Made by a program: the position numbers and the translations under genes
Source: Bradyrhizobium murdochi
Lineage (GTDB): Bacteria; Pseudomonadota; Alphaproteobacteria; Rhizobiales; Xanthobacteraceae
Length of the DNA: 64,000 bases
Direction: 5' to 3'
Assembly: GCF_000472965.1 (NCBI RefSeq)
Contig: NZ_AXAU01000005.1
Coordinates: forward strand, 1 to 64,000
The notes under the pieces: model-generated
The model's database searches: none
What the model saw: only the letters and a program-made list of their open reading frames with translations
What the model was told of the DNA's origin: nothing
Shown here: positions 10,016-19,200 of the stretch, in pieces
Layout: each line of letters opens with the position of its first letter
How positions within the stretch are numbered: position 1 is the stretch's first letter

Positions 10016-10665
10016 CAGCGACGCTCTTTCAACAGCCGCACCATCGCCGCGCGCAGTTCCGGCATGCCGGCGCTGGTGCGCGAGGAGGTCACCGATACGT
10101 CCGGAAACGCCGCCGGATGCTTGGCGAGCGCGGCCGTGGTCTCGGCGATGTTCTTTTGCAACTCAGCGGGCTTCACCTGATCCGCTTTCGTCAGCACCAC
10201 CTGGTAGCTCACGGCGGATTTATCCAGCGTCTTCAGCACGTCCTGATCGACATCCTTGATGCCGTGGCGCGCGTCGATCAGCACATAGACCCGCGCCAGC
10301 GTGGCGCGTCCTAACAGGAATTGATGAATCAGCTTGGTCCAGGAGGCGACTTTGGTTTTCGGCGCCGAGGCATAGCCGTAGCCGGGCATGTCGACCAGCC
10401 GCAGCCCGGCCTTGTCGGGTCCTTCGAAGAAGATCAGTTCCTGGGTGCGGCCCGGCGTATGCGAGGTGCGCGCCAGCGCGTTGCGCCCCGTGAGCGCGTT
10501 GATGAGACTGGATTTGCCGACATTGGAGCGGCCGGCAAACGCCACTTCCATGCCCGCCATCGGCGGCAGTGTTTCGATCGAGGGCGAGGCCCAGACGAAC
10601 TTCCACTCGCCGGCGAAGAGTTTTCGTCCCTCTTCGATCAGCTCCGCATCGGTTTCGGCGGTCAT
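10015..10665 (-). CDS. engB: Ribosome biogenesis GTPase EngB (YihA/YsxC)
   Basis: Essential GTPase acting in assembly of the large ribosomal subunit. The 216-residue product carries G1 GRSNVGKSSL, G3 VDMPGYGYA, and G4 TKADQV, in the EngB order, with the N-terminal extension normal for alphaproteobacteria. It is downstream of yidC on the same strand, as in most Rhizobiales. Confidence 0.96.
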   Translation of the reverse strand: MTAETDAELIEEGRKLFAGEWKFVWASPSIETLPPMAGMEVAFAGRSNVGKSSLINALTGRNALARTSHTPGRTQELIFFEGPDKAGLRLVDMPGYGYASAPKTKVASWTKLIHQFLLGRATLARVYVLIDARHGIKDVDQDVLKTLDKSAVSYQVVLTKADQVKPAELQKNIAETTAALAKHPAAFPDVSVTSSRTSAGMPELRAAMVRLLKERR

Positions 10666-10682
10666 GCGAAGGTTCTTTCCCG

Positions 10683-10772
10683 GCGCGTCATTCCGGGATG
10701 GTGCGTCAGCACCAGACCCGGAATCTCGAGTTTCCGGGTTCGATGCTTCGCATCGCCCCGGAATGACGATGT
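10683..10772. repeat. Palindromic intergenic repeat, family F
   Basis: Located between engB and yidC. The outer arms cgtcattccggg and cccggaatgac are complementary; the inner arms accagacccgg and ccgggttcgatg form smaller stems. This matches the widespread 'gtcattccgggg' palindromes of Bradyrhizobium-type genomes. Confidence 0.65.
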
Positions 10773-10776
10773 CATA

Positions 10777-12648
10777 TCACGTCTTCTCGGCGGCCTTCTT
10801 CGGCGCGAACGTCGCCTTGAGATTGTCGAGCAGCTCCACCTTCACGCCGTTCTTGCGCATGATGTAGCTCTGCTGGATCACCGAGAGCAGGTTGTTCCAG
10901 GCCCAGTAGATCACGAGACCCGCCGGGAAGCCGGCCAGCATGAAGGTGAAGATCAGCGGCATCCAGTCGAAGATCATCTTCTGGGTTGGATCCGGCGGCG
11001 TCGGATTCAGCTTCATCTGAATCCACATCGTGATGCCCATGATGATCGGCCAGACGCCGAGCGCGAGGTAGTAACCGATCACCGGTATATGCGTCGGATC
11101 GAAAGGCAGCAGACCGAACAGATTGAACAGGTTGGTCGGATCCGCCGCCGAGAGATCCTTGATCCAGCCATAGAACGGCGCATGCCGCATCTCGATGGTG
11201 ACGAACAGCACCTTGTAGAGCGAGAAGAACACCGGGATCTGCAGCGCGATCGGAAGGCACCCGGCGATCGGGTTGATCTTCTCCTTGCGGTAGATCTCCA
11301 TCATCTCCTGCTGCTGCTTCTGCCGGTCATCGGGATACTTGTCCTTCAGCGCCTGCAGTTGCGGCTGCACCGACTTCATCTTCGCCATCGACTCGTAGGA
11401 CTTGTTGGCGAGTGGGAAGAACAACAGCTTGATCAGCAGGGTCACCAGCAGAATGGAGACGCCGAAATTGCCGAACACGTGGAAGAAGTAGTCGAGCGCC
11501 AGGAACATCGGCTTGGTGATGAAGTAGAACCAGCCCCAGTCGATCAACAGGTCGAAATGGTTCAGTCCGAGCTGCTTGTTGTAGCCGCCGTGGCCAGCGA
11601 ACGGGAAATTGATGCCGACGACGCCGGCTTCCTTGGCCCCCGCAAACAGCCGCGCATTGGCGCTGCCGGTGCCGCCGATCGCAATGGTCTGCGGATCCTG
11701 CAGGTAGTCGGCCTGATAACGAACCTTGGCGCCGGGTTCGGCGAGGAAGCGAGCCTTGAGGCGCGCCGACGTGTCGGGCAACAGCGCCGCGGCCCAATAC
11801 TTGTCGGTGATACCGAGCCAGCCATTTGTCACATTAAACTCGAAGCCGCGCCCGCCATTGCCCAGAACGGGCGCCTCGGCGACGGCCTTGTAGCCGTGTT
11901 CCTGCAGGCCCTTTTCGCCGAGATAGCCGATCAGGCCTTCATGCAGGATGTAGTAGCCCGAGACCTCAGGCGTGCCGTGGCGCGAGATCAGTGCAAACGG
12001 ATAGAGCGTGACCGGTGCGCTGCCGACGTTGGTAACATCATCCTTGATCGTGAAGAGATAGCGGTCGTCCATCGCGATGGTGCGGCGGAAGATGAGGCCT
12101 TCGCCATTGTCGTATTTGAGCGTCACCGGGTTGCTGGGCGTCAGGCTGCCGGAACCCTCCTGCTGCCACACCGTCTCACGGTCGGGAAGCCGCGCTGTCG
12201 AGCCCGAGGCAGCGACCCAGCCGAACTCCGCGTAATAGGGGTGTGCGGTGTTCGACGGCGAAAACAGCACGATCGCGGGCGATTTGGGATCGACGGTATC
12301 GCGGAATTTCTCCAGCGACAGGTCGTCGATGCGGGCGCCCTTCAGCGAGATGCTGCCGGAGACCCGCGGCGTCTCGATCTTGATGCGCGGATTGGCGGCA
12401 ATCGCGGCATCGCGGCTGACGACCGGCTGGCCCGCGCTGGGCTGGCTGGGAGTGCTGGCCGACGGCGTCGAGCCCGGCTGCGGGGCGGTGCCTGGGGTCG
12501 CCGGCGGCTGCGACTTGTTAAGTTCAGCCTGGGTCTGCTGTTGCGCACGCTGCCGCTCCATCTGCGGCATGTTGTAGAAATACTGCCAGGCGATCAGCAC
12601 GAGGCCGGACAGAATGACGGCGAGGATGGTGTTGCGGTTGTCGGTCAT
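10777..12648 (-). CDS. yidC: Membrane protein insertase YidC
   Basis: Inserts proteins into the inner membrane alone or with SecYEG. The 623-residue protein begins MTDNRNTILAVILSGLVLIA (first membrane helix), has a Pro/Gln/Ser-rich linker (about 45-80), the large periplasmic domain, and the conserved C-terminal insertase core with helices from about residue 365 on. The ATG at 12648 is preferred over one 8 codons upstream. It is downstream of rpmH-rnpA in the classical order. Confidence 0.96.
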   Translation of the reverse strand: MTDNRNTILAVILSGLVLIAWQYFYNMPQMERQRAQQQTQAELNKSQPPATPGTAPQPGSTPSASTPSQPSAGQPVVSRDAAIAANPRIKIETPRVSGSISLKGARIDDLSLEKFRDTVDPKSPAIVLFSPSNTAHPYYAEFGWVAASGSTARLPDRETVWQQEGSGSLTPSNPVTLKYDNGEGLIFRRTIAMDDRYLFTIKDDVTNVGSAPVTLYPFALISRHGTPEVSGYYILHEGLIGYLGEKGLQEHGYKAVAEAPVLGNGGRGFEFNVTNGWLGITDKYWAAALLPDTSARLKARFLAEPGAKVRYQADYLQDPQTIAIGGTGSANARLFAGAKEAGVVGINFPFAGHGGYNKQLGLNHFDLLIDWGWFYFITKPMFLALDYFFHVFGNFGVSILLVTLLIKLLFFPLANKSYESMAKMKSVQPQLQALKDKYPDDRQKQQQEMMEIYRKEKINPIAGCLPIALQIPVFFSLYKVLFVTIEMRHAPFYGWIKDLSAADPTNLFNLFGLLPFDPTHIPVIGYYLALGVWPIIMGITMWIQMKLNPTPPDPTQKMIFDWMPLIFTFMLAGFPAGLVIYWAWNNLLSVIQQSYIMRKNGVKVELLDNLKATFAPKKAAEKT

Positions 12649-12668
12649 CGTTTTTGAGGTCTCGCCAT

Positions 12669-13013
12669 TCAATTCGGATGTTTGGTCGGCTGCCGGTCGA
12701 GGCGATGCAGCGCCGAGCGGAGATCGTCGAGCATGGTTGCGAAGTCGCGGGTGAGCGCGGCGCGACGGCCTACCAGCACATAATCATGGTGCGGTCGCAT
12801 TGATATGACGTCCAGCCGCTTCACCAGTTCGCGAAGTCTGCGCCGGATGCGATTGCGCTCGGTAGCAGTACCGTTCTTTTTGCTAACGGTGAAGCCGATT
12901 CGGATCGGGCCGTCATCGTCGCGGGCCCGGCGCTGCACCACGAAGGCAGCGCTGTTGGCCCGCGTGCCATTGGCAACGGCGAGAAAGTCCGCCCGCTGCC
13001 TCAGCCGATCCAT
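12669..13013 (-). CDS. rnpA: Ribonuclease P protein component
   Basis: Protein subunit of RNase P, which matures tRNA 5' ends. The 114-residue basic protein contains the RNP motif region KKNGTATERNRIRRRLRELV and an N-terminal DRLRQRADFLAVANG. It lies 27 nt downstream of rpmH and just upstream of yidC, the usual cluster. Confidence 0.95.
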   Translation of the reverse strand: MDRLRQRADFLAVANGTRANSAAFVVQRRARDDDGPIRIGFTVSKKNGTATERNRIRRRLRELVKRLDVISMRPHHDYVLVGRRAALTRDFATMLDDLRSALHRLDRQPTKHPN

Positions 13014-13040
13014 GAATGAAATCTCCGGAAAGGTTCCGGC

Positions 13041-13175
13041 TCAGGCGCTCAGACGCTTGCGGCCGCGCGCACGGCGAGCGGCGAGAACCTTGCGACCGCC
13101 TGCGGTGGCGAGACGGGCGCGGAAGCCGTGACGGCGCTTGCGCACCAGTTTGCTGGGTTGATAAGTCCGCTTCAC
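13041..13175 (-). CDS. rpmH: 50S ribosomal protein L34
   Basis: Small basic protein of the large ribosomal subunit. The 44-residue sequence starts [20 protein letters not shown] after a GTG start and ends with [10 protein letters not shown], the normal L34 length. The GTG at 13175 is preceded by GGAGAA about 7 nt upstream; longer upstream frames have no family support. It is first in the rpmH-rnpA-yidC cluster. Confidence 0.96.
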   Translation of the reverse strand: MKRTYQPSKLVRKRRHGFRARLATAGGRKVLAARRARGRKRLSA

Positions 13176-13595
13176 GGGTAGTTCTCCGCTGACCGGGCAA
13201 TTTGCCTGTTGGATTGAGATGCGTCCGATGATGCGGGCCGGCCCGAAAATGGGCCATTTACGGCCCAAAGCGAGCCGCCCCCGGTGAAACCGGGCCATCG
13301 CGGACAATTGGCGCGGCTTATACGGGAGCGACCTGTTTTCGTCAATGTCGGGGGCTGCCGCATCAGCCCTTCTTTGAAACGTCGCAATTGGGGCGAATAT
13401 ATCTGTTTTCGTGGGGTTTTGAGGGGCAGGACGGCGACGCGCCCGGACCATTGGAACCACAGGACATTAGCGATCGGTAATTTGACCGTTCGGTGGCCCA
13501 AACGCATCCTCGGAATCACGGGAACGCGAACTTATATGGGCCGCGCGGCCTGGGTTCGGCGGGCTCCGAAAGCAGAGATATCAAGGCGGATAATC
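13176..13595. other. Intergenic region, rpmH/sensor kinase divergent upstream
   Basis: About 420 bases separate the divergent rpmH and sensor kinase genes. It should hold the rpmH promoter, but no unambiguous promoter was identified. Open frames across it are extensions of rpmH or the kinase without sequence features, and no RNA gene is apparent. Confidence 0.5.
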
Positions 13596-15071
13596 GTGTC
13601 AGCGACCGACCAGCCGACTCTTCCAGCGCCGCGGCCTTCGGGCCCGCGGCGGCTCGGCCTGTCCGGCAAGCTCCTGCTGCTCACCATCCCGCTCGTGATG
13701 ATCGCGCTCCTGATGATCTACGTGCCTTCGATCGCGAATTTCTGGACCAACCGGCTGAACGACCGCCTCGCCGCGGCCAATACCGCCGCTCTGGTGCTGG
13801 ACGCCGCGCCGCTCGGCATGGTCCCGGATTCGCTGGCCCGGCAGATTCTAACCAGCGTCGGCGCGCGGGCGGTCGCCATCAAGATGGGGCAGCAGCGTCG
13901 GCTGCTCGCCAGCGCCGACCTGCCGCCGGCGATCGACCGTGACATCGACATGCGGACGCTCACGGTATGGTCCGCGATCGTCGAGTCCTTTGAGACCATG
14001 CTGGAGCGAGGCAACCAGACCATCCGCGTGGTGGGGCCCGCGCCCGGCGGCGCGCAATTCATCGAAGTCGTCATCGACGAAAAGCCGTTGCGGCTGGCGA
14101 TGTACCGCTTTTCCAGCAACCTGCTGCTGGTCTCGCTAGGGATCGCGATGCTCGCCGCGGGGCTGGTTTACCTCGCGCTGCATTATCTGTTTGTCCGCCC
14201 GATGCGCCGGCTGACCGCCAATCTCGTCGGCTTCCACGAAAACCCCGAAAGCGCGGCGCGCATCATCGTGCCGAGCCAGCGCAGCGACGAGATCGGCGTC
14301 GTCGAGCGCGAACTGTCCGACATGCAGCGCGACCTCGTCTCGATGCTCTCCCAGAAGAGCCGGCTTGCCGCGCTCGGGCTTGCGGTGTCGAAGATCAACC
14401 ATGATCTGCGCAATCTTCTGGCGTCCTCGCAATTGCTGTCGGATCAATTGGCCAGTGTGCCCGATCCACGGGTGCAGCGCTTTGCGCCGAAACTGATGCG
14501 CTCGCTGGAGCGCGCCATCGACTTCTGCCAATCGACGCTGTCCTATGGCCGGGCCCAGGAAGCCGAGCCCGACCGCCGCTTGATCCTGGTCGAACCCGTG
14601 GTCACCGAGGTGCGCGAATCCGCCGGCCTTGCCGCCGATGCCTCGATTACCTGGATCAATGCGATCGAGCGCGGGCTTTCGATCGACGCCGATCCCGACC
14701 AGCTCTTCCGCGTGCTGCTCAACCTGGTGCGCAACGCGGTGCAGGCGCTCGACAGCCGCCCCAAGGGCGACACCGCGACGTTGCAGATCCGAATTACCGG
14801 CCGCCGCGAGGGCTCGGTCGCGATCATCGAGGTTTCCGACACCGGCCCGGGCGTGCCGGCAAAGACGCGCGAGCACCTGTTCGAGGCGTTCCAGACCTCC
14901 GGCCGCCCCGGCGGCAGCGGGCTGGGCCTGGCGATCGCCGCCGAATTGGTCCGCGCCCATGGCGGCGACATCCACCTGGTCGAAGGCACCATTGGCGCCA
15001 CCTTCCGCGTCTCGATTCCCGACCGCCCGGTGGAACTGCTGAGCGTGCGCAACGAGCGGGCGCGGGCGTAA
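13596..15071 (+). CDS. Membrane sensor histidine kinase
   Basis: Two-component sensor kinase of unknown signal. The 491 residues have an N-terminal membrane helix (about 25-45), a periplasmic sensor segment, a second helix (about 185-210), a HAMP-like region, a phosphoacceptor segment INHDLRNLLASSQ (about 265-277), and the ATPase domain with the N box LLNLVRNAVQAL, DTGPGV and GGSGLGLAIA. The GTG at 13596 has AAGGCGG 5 nt upstream. No response regulator is adjacent, so it is an orphan here. Confidence 0.85.
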   Translation: MSATDQPTLPAPRPSGPRRLGLSGKLLLLTIPLVMIALLMIYVPSIANFWTNRLNDRLAAANTAALVLDAAPLGMVPDSLARQILTSVGARAVAIKMGQQRRLLASADLPPAIDRDIDMRTLTVWSAIVESFETMLERGNQTIRVVGPAPGGAQFIEVVIDEKPLRLAMYRFSSNLLLVSLGIAMLAAGLVYLALHYLFVRPMRRLTANLVGFHENPESAARIIVPSQRSDEIGVVERELSDMQRDLVSMLSQKSRLAALGLAVSKINHDLRNLLASSQLLSDQLASVPDPRVQRFAPKLMRSLERAIDFCQSTLSYGRAQEAEPDRRLILVEPVVTEVRESAGLAADASITWINAIERGLSIDADPDQLFRVLLNLVRNAVQALDSRPKGDTATLQIRITGRREGSVAIIEVSDTGPGVPAKTREHLFEAFQTSGRPGGSGLGLAIAAELVRAHGGDIHLVEGTIGATFRVSIPDRPVELLSVRNERARA

Positions 15072-15315
15072 CCGCTTGGTGTACCACGTCATTCCAGGTC
15101 TGAGCGGGATTTCCGACGTGACGGCGCGCATTTGCGCTTCCACTGGCGCAGGCCCCGAAATGACGTGAAATCGCTAACCATTTATTGGTCCAGGAAGCGC
15201 CTTTCCGGACCTTGCAAAGCGAAGCCGGAGCGGGTAGCTAAAGCGCTCTTCGCGACCGTCCGAGGCTTTTGTCGGACGCATCCGGGCCCTGAAGCCCAAA
15301 TGCCAAGCGAAAAAC

Positions 15316-15392
15316 GCGCCCGTAGCTCAGCTGGATAGAGCACCAGACTACGAATCTGGGGGTCAGGAGTTCGAATCTCTTCGGGCGCGCCA
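15316..15392 (+). tRNA. tRNA-Arg (anticodon ACG)
   Basis: A 77-nt cloverleaf: acceptor arm GCGCCCG paired with CGGGCGC, D-loop start TAGCTCAG, anticodon stem CAGA/TCTG around CTACGAA with anticodon ACG, T-arm with GTTCGAATC, discriminator G, and an encoded CCA at 15390-15392. ACG is normally deaminated to ICG and reads CGU/CGC/CGA. Confidence 0.96.
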
Positions 15393-15473
15393 TTCTTCGA
15401 CGTCGGTCAGAACAGCATGGCATTTAGTCGTTAGGCCGGGATTGCGGATGGGCGTTGCCCTGCCAGGAACCAG

Positions 15474-15830
15474 ATGAGGATATCGCAGGCGTTCAAATTC
15501 GAGGCGGCACATCGGCTGCCAAACGTGCCCGAGACGCATCGATGCAGCCGGCTGCACGGCCATTCCTATCGTGTCGAGGTTCATCTGGATGGACCGGTAG
15601 ACCCGCACACGGGTTTCGTTGCGGACTTCTTTGATATCGAAAAGTGCTTCGCCGGCATCGTGGACGCTCTGGACCACAGATGCCTGAACGACGTCGAGGG
15701 ACTGGAGAACCCGACCGCCGAGAATATTGCGGTATGGATATGGGACCGATTGAAGCCGGGTCTTGAGCAAATCTCGGCCGTTCGGGTCTACGAAACGGCG
15801 GACTGCTGGGCCGAATATAAGGGGCGGTGA
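15474..15830 (+). CDS. queD: 6-carboxytetrahydropterin synthase QueD
   Basis: Converts 7,8-dihydroneopterin triphosphate to 6-carboxytetrahydropterin in queuosine/7-deazaguanine biosynthesis. The 118-residue protein has the zinc ligands FEAAHRL and LHGHSY, the catalytic Cys in RCSRLHGH, and DHRCLND and PTAENIAVWIW. AGGAA precedes the start. The other queuosine genes (queC, queE) are not nearby. Confidence 0.93.
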   Translation: MRISQAFKFEAAHRLPNVPETHRCSRLHGHSYRVEVHLDGPVDPHTGFVADFFDIEKCFAGIVDALDHRCLNDVEGLENPTAENIAVWIWDRLKPGLEQISAVRVYETADCWAEYKGR

Positions 15831-15936
15831 CGATAACCGCACGCCGACCCATTTAGATATCAAGAGCTCCCATGGCCAGCAGGAGACGCGGCCTGCGCTA
15901 TCAGATTTCTCGGCGCTCCGGCAAAAGCAGGCTTCT

Positions 15937-16272
15937 TCACGGCGGGCTCCGGCTCGGGATTCCTGCTACGACATCCGGCCGATTCTTCTCAAGCCAGGCC
16001 ACAGCCTCTGAGCCGTCAACGATACATTCGAAAGTATTCCAGGTCGGGTCCTCCAGAGATTCTGCTTGCAGTCGCTTCGCCGCATACTCAACGAGGTCAT
16101 GCAAGTGTGCGTATCCCGGGCGGCGTTCGAGAGCTTCCGCAATTGCCGCGCTGGTCCACCCTTTCTGGGCCAGATCGATAATGCTCGGCGCATCAGCCTC
16201 GCTGAACCATGGCGTGGCATCGAACTCGAGACACAGGACATTATCGGCGGTGTGGCAGGTAGCGCGGATCAT
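15937..16272 (-). CDS. Hypothetical protein coupled to NAD-GDH
   Basis: A 111-residue soluble protein with no family recognised. It has a segment reminiscent of a small helix-turn-helix or DUF433-like region (AQKGWTSAAIAEALERRPGY). Its ATG (16270-16272) overlaps the stop of the glutamate dehydrogenase gene as ATGA, so it is probably translated from the same mRNA. No function can be assigned. Confidence 0.65.
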   Translation of the reverse strand: MIRATCHTADNVLCLEFDATPWFSEADAPSIIDLAQKGWTSAAIAEALERRPGYAHLHDLVEYAAKRLQAESLEDPTWNTFECIVDGSEAVAWLEKNRPDVVAGIPSRSPP

Positions 16273-19200
16273 TGGGGCGCTCTCTGCCGTGCGTGTCCGT
16301 TAGCCAAGTCCCCCAGCAAATTGGCCGCCACCGTCAGCTTGGCGAGCGTCAGGCCGCTGGCCGCGATCTCCTCGACCGAGCGGCGGATGCGGATCGCCTC
16401 CGGATGAGCCGCCAGCCAGTTGCCGGCGGCCACCCGTCCGGACTCGCCGTTTGCCAGCATGTTGGCGACCAGCCCTCGTTCTGCGGCCGCGATCTGGTCA
16501 ACGGCGCGATCGATGGCGAGACGTTCGAAATTATCGGTTGCCGGCACACTGCGCGCGGCGGCGATGATGCGATCGAGGCTGAAATCGGCCTCGGCGGCGA
16601 AGAAGGTCGTGGCGGCGTCACCGATGGCGCGTTTGGTGCGCTCGGCGACGATCACGATGTCCGGTGCCGACATCAATGCATCGAGATCAGTGAGCTCGGC
16701 AGCAAGGTCTGCCGGTACGCCAGCATCGATCAGGCCCCGCCGCCGCTTGGTGCGGCCAGCCTGCAAGTCCCCCGGCAGGGCCTGGTCGAGCCCGGCGGCG
16801 ATCTGGCGGATTCCGGGGGCGAAGCGCGCGATCACAGCATCCAGACCGGCATTGAAGTCAACATTGCGCACATACCAGACCATGCGGGAGAGCAGGAGAT
16901 CCTGAAGCGCCGCGTAGAGGCCAAGTTGCAATTGCCCGTCGATGCGGGTGTCAAGTGCGTCGATCGCGGCACTCAGCCGCTTGAGCCCGTAGGTTTCATC
17001 GACCGCCACATAGGCCATGACGATGGTCGGAATATCGGCGTCGGTCTCGTCGATCAGGCGTACGACACAGGCCGGGCCGCCGCGGTTGATCACGGCATTG
17101 GCGAGATTGGTCGCAATGACCTCCCGCCGGAGCCGATGCAACTGCACCGCTGTCGGGAATTTGTCCGTGAGTTCGCGCGGAAAATACTGGGACAGTTCGC
17201 GGGCGAGATAAGGATCGTCGGGCACGCCGGTGGCGAGCAGGTCATCGTAGAGCGTCAGCTTGGCGTAAGCGAGCAACACTGCAAGTTCGGGCCGACTCAG
17301 GAGCTGGCCCCGCCTCGAGCGTTCGGCGATCGCCGCATCATCGGGCAGGAATTCGACAGCGCGGCTAAGCAGGCCGCGCTGCTCGAGCGATTGCATCAGG
17401 CGGGTGAGAAAGCCGATCTCGGCCAGACCTTTCCGTTCGGCAAGCGAGAGCGCCAGCGTCTGCAGATAGTTGTTGCGCAGTACCAGCGCGCCGACCTCGT
17501 CGGTCATCGCGGCGAGCAGGCTGTTGCGGTTGGCCGTACTGATGAGGCCCTCACGCTCCGGGCGCGCCAGTGCGATCTTGATGTTGACCTCGACGTCGGA
17601 CGTGTTCACGCCGGCCGAATTGTCGATAGCGTCGGAGTTGAGCTTTACGCCCTTCTGCGCCGCCTCAATGCGGCCGCGCTGGGTGACGCCTAGATTGGCG
17701 CCTTCGCCGATCACCCGGGCACGGACATCGGCGCCGGTGATGCGAATCGGATCGTTGGCGCGGTCGCCGGCCTGATCGTCGCTTTCCGCCGACGCGCGGA
17801 TATAGGTGCCGATGCCGCCAAACCACAGAAGATCCACGCGCGCTTTCAGGATCGCCGTCATCACTTCGAAGGGCGTCGCTTGCGGCTTGTCGAGGTCGAG
17901 CAGGGTGCGCAGTTCCGGCGTGAGCGGAATTGCCTTGAGCGAGCGCGAGAACACGCCGCCGCCTGACGAGATCAGCGACTTGTTGTAGTCCTGCCAGCTC
18001 GATCGCGGCAAATCGAACAGGCGCTTGCGCTCAGCGTGACTGATCGCCGGATCGGGCGAAGGATCGATGAAGATGTCGCGGTGATCGAAAGCTGCGACCA
18101 GCTTCGTCGCCGGCGAGAGCAGCATGCCGTTGCCGAAGACATCGCCGGACATGTCGCCCACGCCGGCCGTGGTGAACGGCACGGTTTGAATGTCGGTGCC
18201 GAGCTCGCGGAAGTGACGCTTGACCGCCTCCCAGGCTCCGCGCGCCGTGATACCCATCTTCTTGTGGTCATAGCCCTGGCTGCCGCCAGAAGCGAAGGCA
18301 TCGCCCAGCCAATGGTTCTTCTCGGCCGAGATCGCGTTGGCTATGTCTGAGAAGGTGGCGGTGCCCTTGTCGGCGGCGACCACGAGGTAGGGGTCGTCGC
18401 CGTCGTGTCGCACGGTAGAGTCCGGCGGCACGATGGTGTCGCCGTCGAGATTGTCGGTGAGCTCGAGCAGCGAGCGAACGAAGATGCGATAGGCTTCGGT
18501 GCCTTCCGCCAGCCAAGCCTCGCGATTGGAGGGCGGCGGCAGGCGTTTGGGCACGAAGCCGCCCTTGGCGCCGACCGGCACAATCACGGCGTTCTTGACC
18601 TGCTGAGCCTTGACCAGGCCAAGGATCTCAGTGCGGAAATCCTGCGGCCGGTCGGACCAGCGCAAGCCGCCGCGCGCTACCTTGCCAAAGCGTAGATGAA
18701 TACCCTCGATACGGGGCGAATAGACGAAAATCTCGTAGAGCGGTCGCGGAGCCGGCAGGTCTTCGATCCTGTGTGCGTCGAACTTGAAGGAGATCACTGG
18801 ACGTGGATGCCCGTCGTCGCCGACCTGCCACAGGTTGGTGCGGATGATTGCCTGCACCAGATTGGTGAATCGGCGCAAGATGCGATCTTCATCGAGCGCG
18901 TCGACAGATTTGAGCTGTTCCTCGATCTCCGCAAGCAGGGCGGTCTCACGCGCCGAACGTTCAGCTCCGGTGACAGCGAGGCGTGGATCGAGGCGGGTCT
19001 GGAACAGGGCGACGATGTTGGCGGTGATCGCAACGTTCTTGCGCAGGGTTTCCCACATATAGTCCTGGCTGAATGGCGCGCGAATCTGGTGCAGGTAGCG
19101 TGACAGTGCCCTGATCGTCGAAATTTCCCGCCAGCTCAGCGCCGTGCGCAGGATCAGCGCGTTATAGCCATCAGATTCGGCGCGATCGCGGATTACCGCC

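Noticed and set aside
10321..12657. 778-residue open frame on the plus strand opposite yidC
   Set aside because: It mirrors yidC codon structure in a GC-rich genome, has His/Arg/Gln-rich unnatural composition and no family features.
15316..15392. tRNA-Arg as an integration site for the following accessory region
   Set aside because: I saw no second copy of the tRNA 3' end, no integrase, and the next 6 kb (queD, NAD-GDH) are core genes.
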